Shown here: positions 5,039 to 5,282 of the stretch, piece by piece
How the letters are laid out: every line of letters starts with the position of its first letter
Position numbering within the stretch: position 1 is the first letter of the stretch
Origin: an uncultured Dehalococcoidia bacterium
GTDB taxonomy: Bacteria > Chloroflexota > Dehalococcoidia > Lucifugimonadales > GCA-2712585
Direction of reading: 5' to 3'
Assembly: GCA_913052045.1 (NCBI GenBank)
Contig: CAJXDJ010000083.1
Coordinates: 1-5,282, forward strand
Length of the DNA: 5,282 nucleotides
Notes under the pieces: generated by a model
Seen by the model: only the letters and a program-made list of their open reading frames with translations
Told to the model about the DNA's origin: nothing
Database searches by the model: none
Position numbers and translations under genes: made by a program

Positions 5039-5282
5039 TAGTAACCCATTTTGGAAATGTTATTAAAGAGATTGATGATCTTGAAAAATTTAAGCAGCAC
5101 CATTATGAAATATTAGCTGAAATTATTTCAACTCTTGATAATGTTGGATTTGAAATTATTAAGTGGGGAAAGTATGGACCAAAGTTGGAAGAGGAAGCAA
5201 AAGCAAGGATGAAGGAGATGAGCAACTTGCAAAGTCAATTGGGAAGCAACGCAACTCAAAAGCGCATCAGAGACGATGCAGA
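4969..5282 (+). CDS. unrecognised protein, N-terminal part, runs off right edge (partial)
   Basis: A plus-strand frame without any stop reaches the end of the window. From the ATG at 4969 it gives 104 codons starting MLAIAQSGNKYHYLNWIPSE and continuing SGPLVTHFGNVIKEIDDLEK, then EILAEIISTLD, and a charged helical stretch (LEEEAKARMKEM). It reads like real protein: strand-turn-strand then helices, with Asp/Glu/Lys helix faces. Codons are AT-ending (Ile mostly ATT), and no stop occurs in more than 100 codons of AT-rich DNA. The two opening strands faintly recall the start of actin-like ATPases such as PilM, but the evidence is too thin for a name. No good ribosome site precedes 4969; GTG at 4939 is another possible start. 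It overlaps the supposed N-terminus of the HEAT gene on the other strand, and both cannot be right there. Confidence 0.6.
   Translation, partial: MLAIAQSGNKYHYLNWIPSESGPLVTHFGNVIKEIDDLEKFKQHHYEILAEIISTLDNVGFEIIKWGKYGPKLEEEAKARMKEMSNLQSQLGSNATQKRIRDDA

Overview
The window looks like ordinary bacterial chromosome of low-to-moderate GC. Genes are tightly packed, starts include GTG and TTG, and short operons are arranged divergently and convergently. The gene set is a CapA-type protein, a 5-TM EamA half-transporter, an ABM-fold protein, a hydantoinase, an FmdB zinc ribbon, Dtd and a HEAT-repeat protein. This resembles marine Chloroflexota of the SAR202 / Dehalococcoidia type, but that placement is an inference from general familiarity and not a computed result.

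Layout. (1) Positions 1-84, minus: the first 28 codons of a gene running off the left edge, probably a CapA / PGA_cap family protein. (2) Positions 85-291: divergent intergenic region with a candidate promoter for the rightward genes. (3) Positions 292-708 and 743-1027, plus: a small EamA/DMT membrane protein followed by an antibiotic-biosynthesis-monooxygenase-fold protein, likely one transcription unit. (4) Positions 1028-1164: convergent gap holding one short inverted repeat. (5) Positions 2929 down to 1165, minus: a complete D-hydantoinase / dihydropyrimidinase followed 10 nt later by an unrecognised 114-residue protein. (6) Positions 2930-3097: divergent intergenic region with a good sigma70-type promoter and a strong stem-loop at the predicted mRNA 5' end. 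(7) Positions 3098-3466 and 3480-3944, plus: an FmdB-type zinc-ribbon protein with a repetitive hydrophilic tail, then D-aminoacyl-tRNA deacylase (dtd). (8) Positions 5038 down to 3941, minus: a HEAT-repeat protein whose stop codon overlaps that of dtd. (9) Positions 4969-5282, plus: an open frame with no stop that runs off the right edge and lies antisense to the supposed N-terminus of the HEAT protein.

The genes are mostly independent housekeeping or catabolic units. The hydantoinase opens cyclic ureides or amides, the EamA protein may move a small metabolite, and Dtd proofreads D-aminoacyl-tRNA. I see no defence system, mobile element, CRISPR array or RNA gene. The point most worth a second look is 4900-5040. 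There a locally GC-rich stretch separates convincing minus-strand coding from convincing plus-strand coding of different codon flavour, so the HEAT gene start is probably wrong, or the contig is joined or recombined there. The second is the stem-loop in the fmdB-dtd leader.
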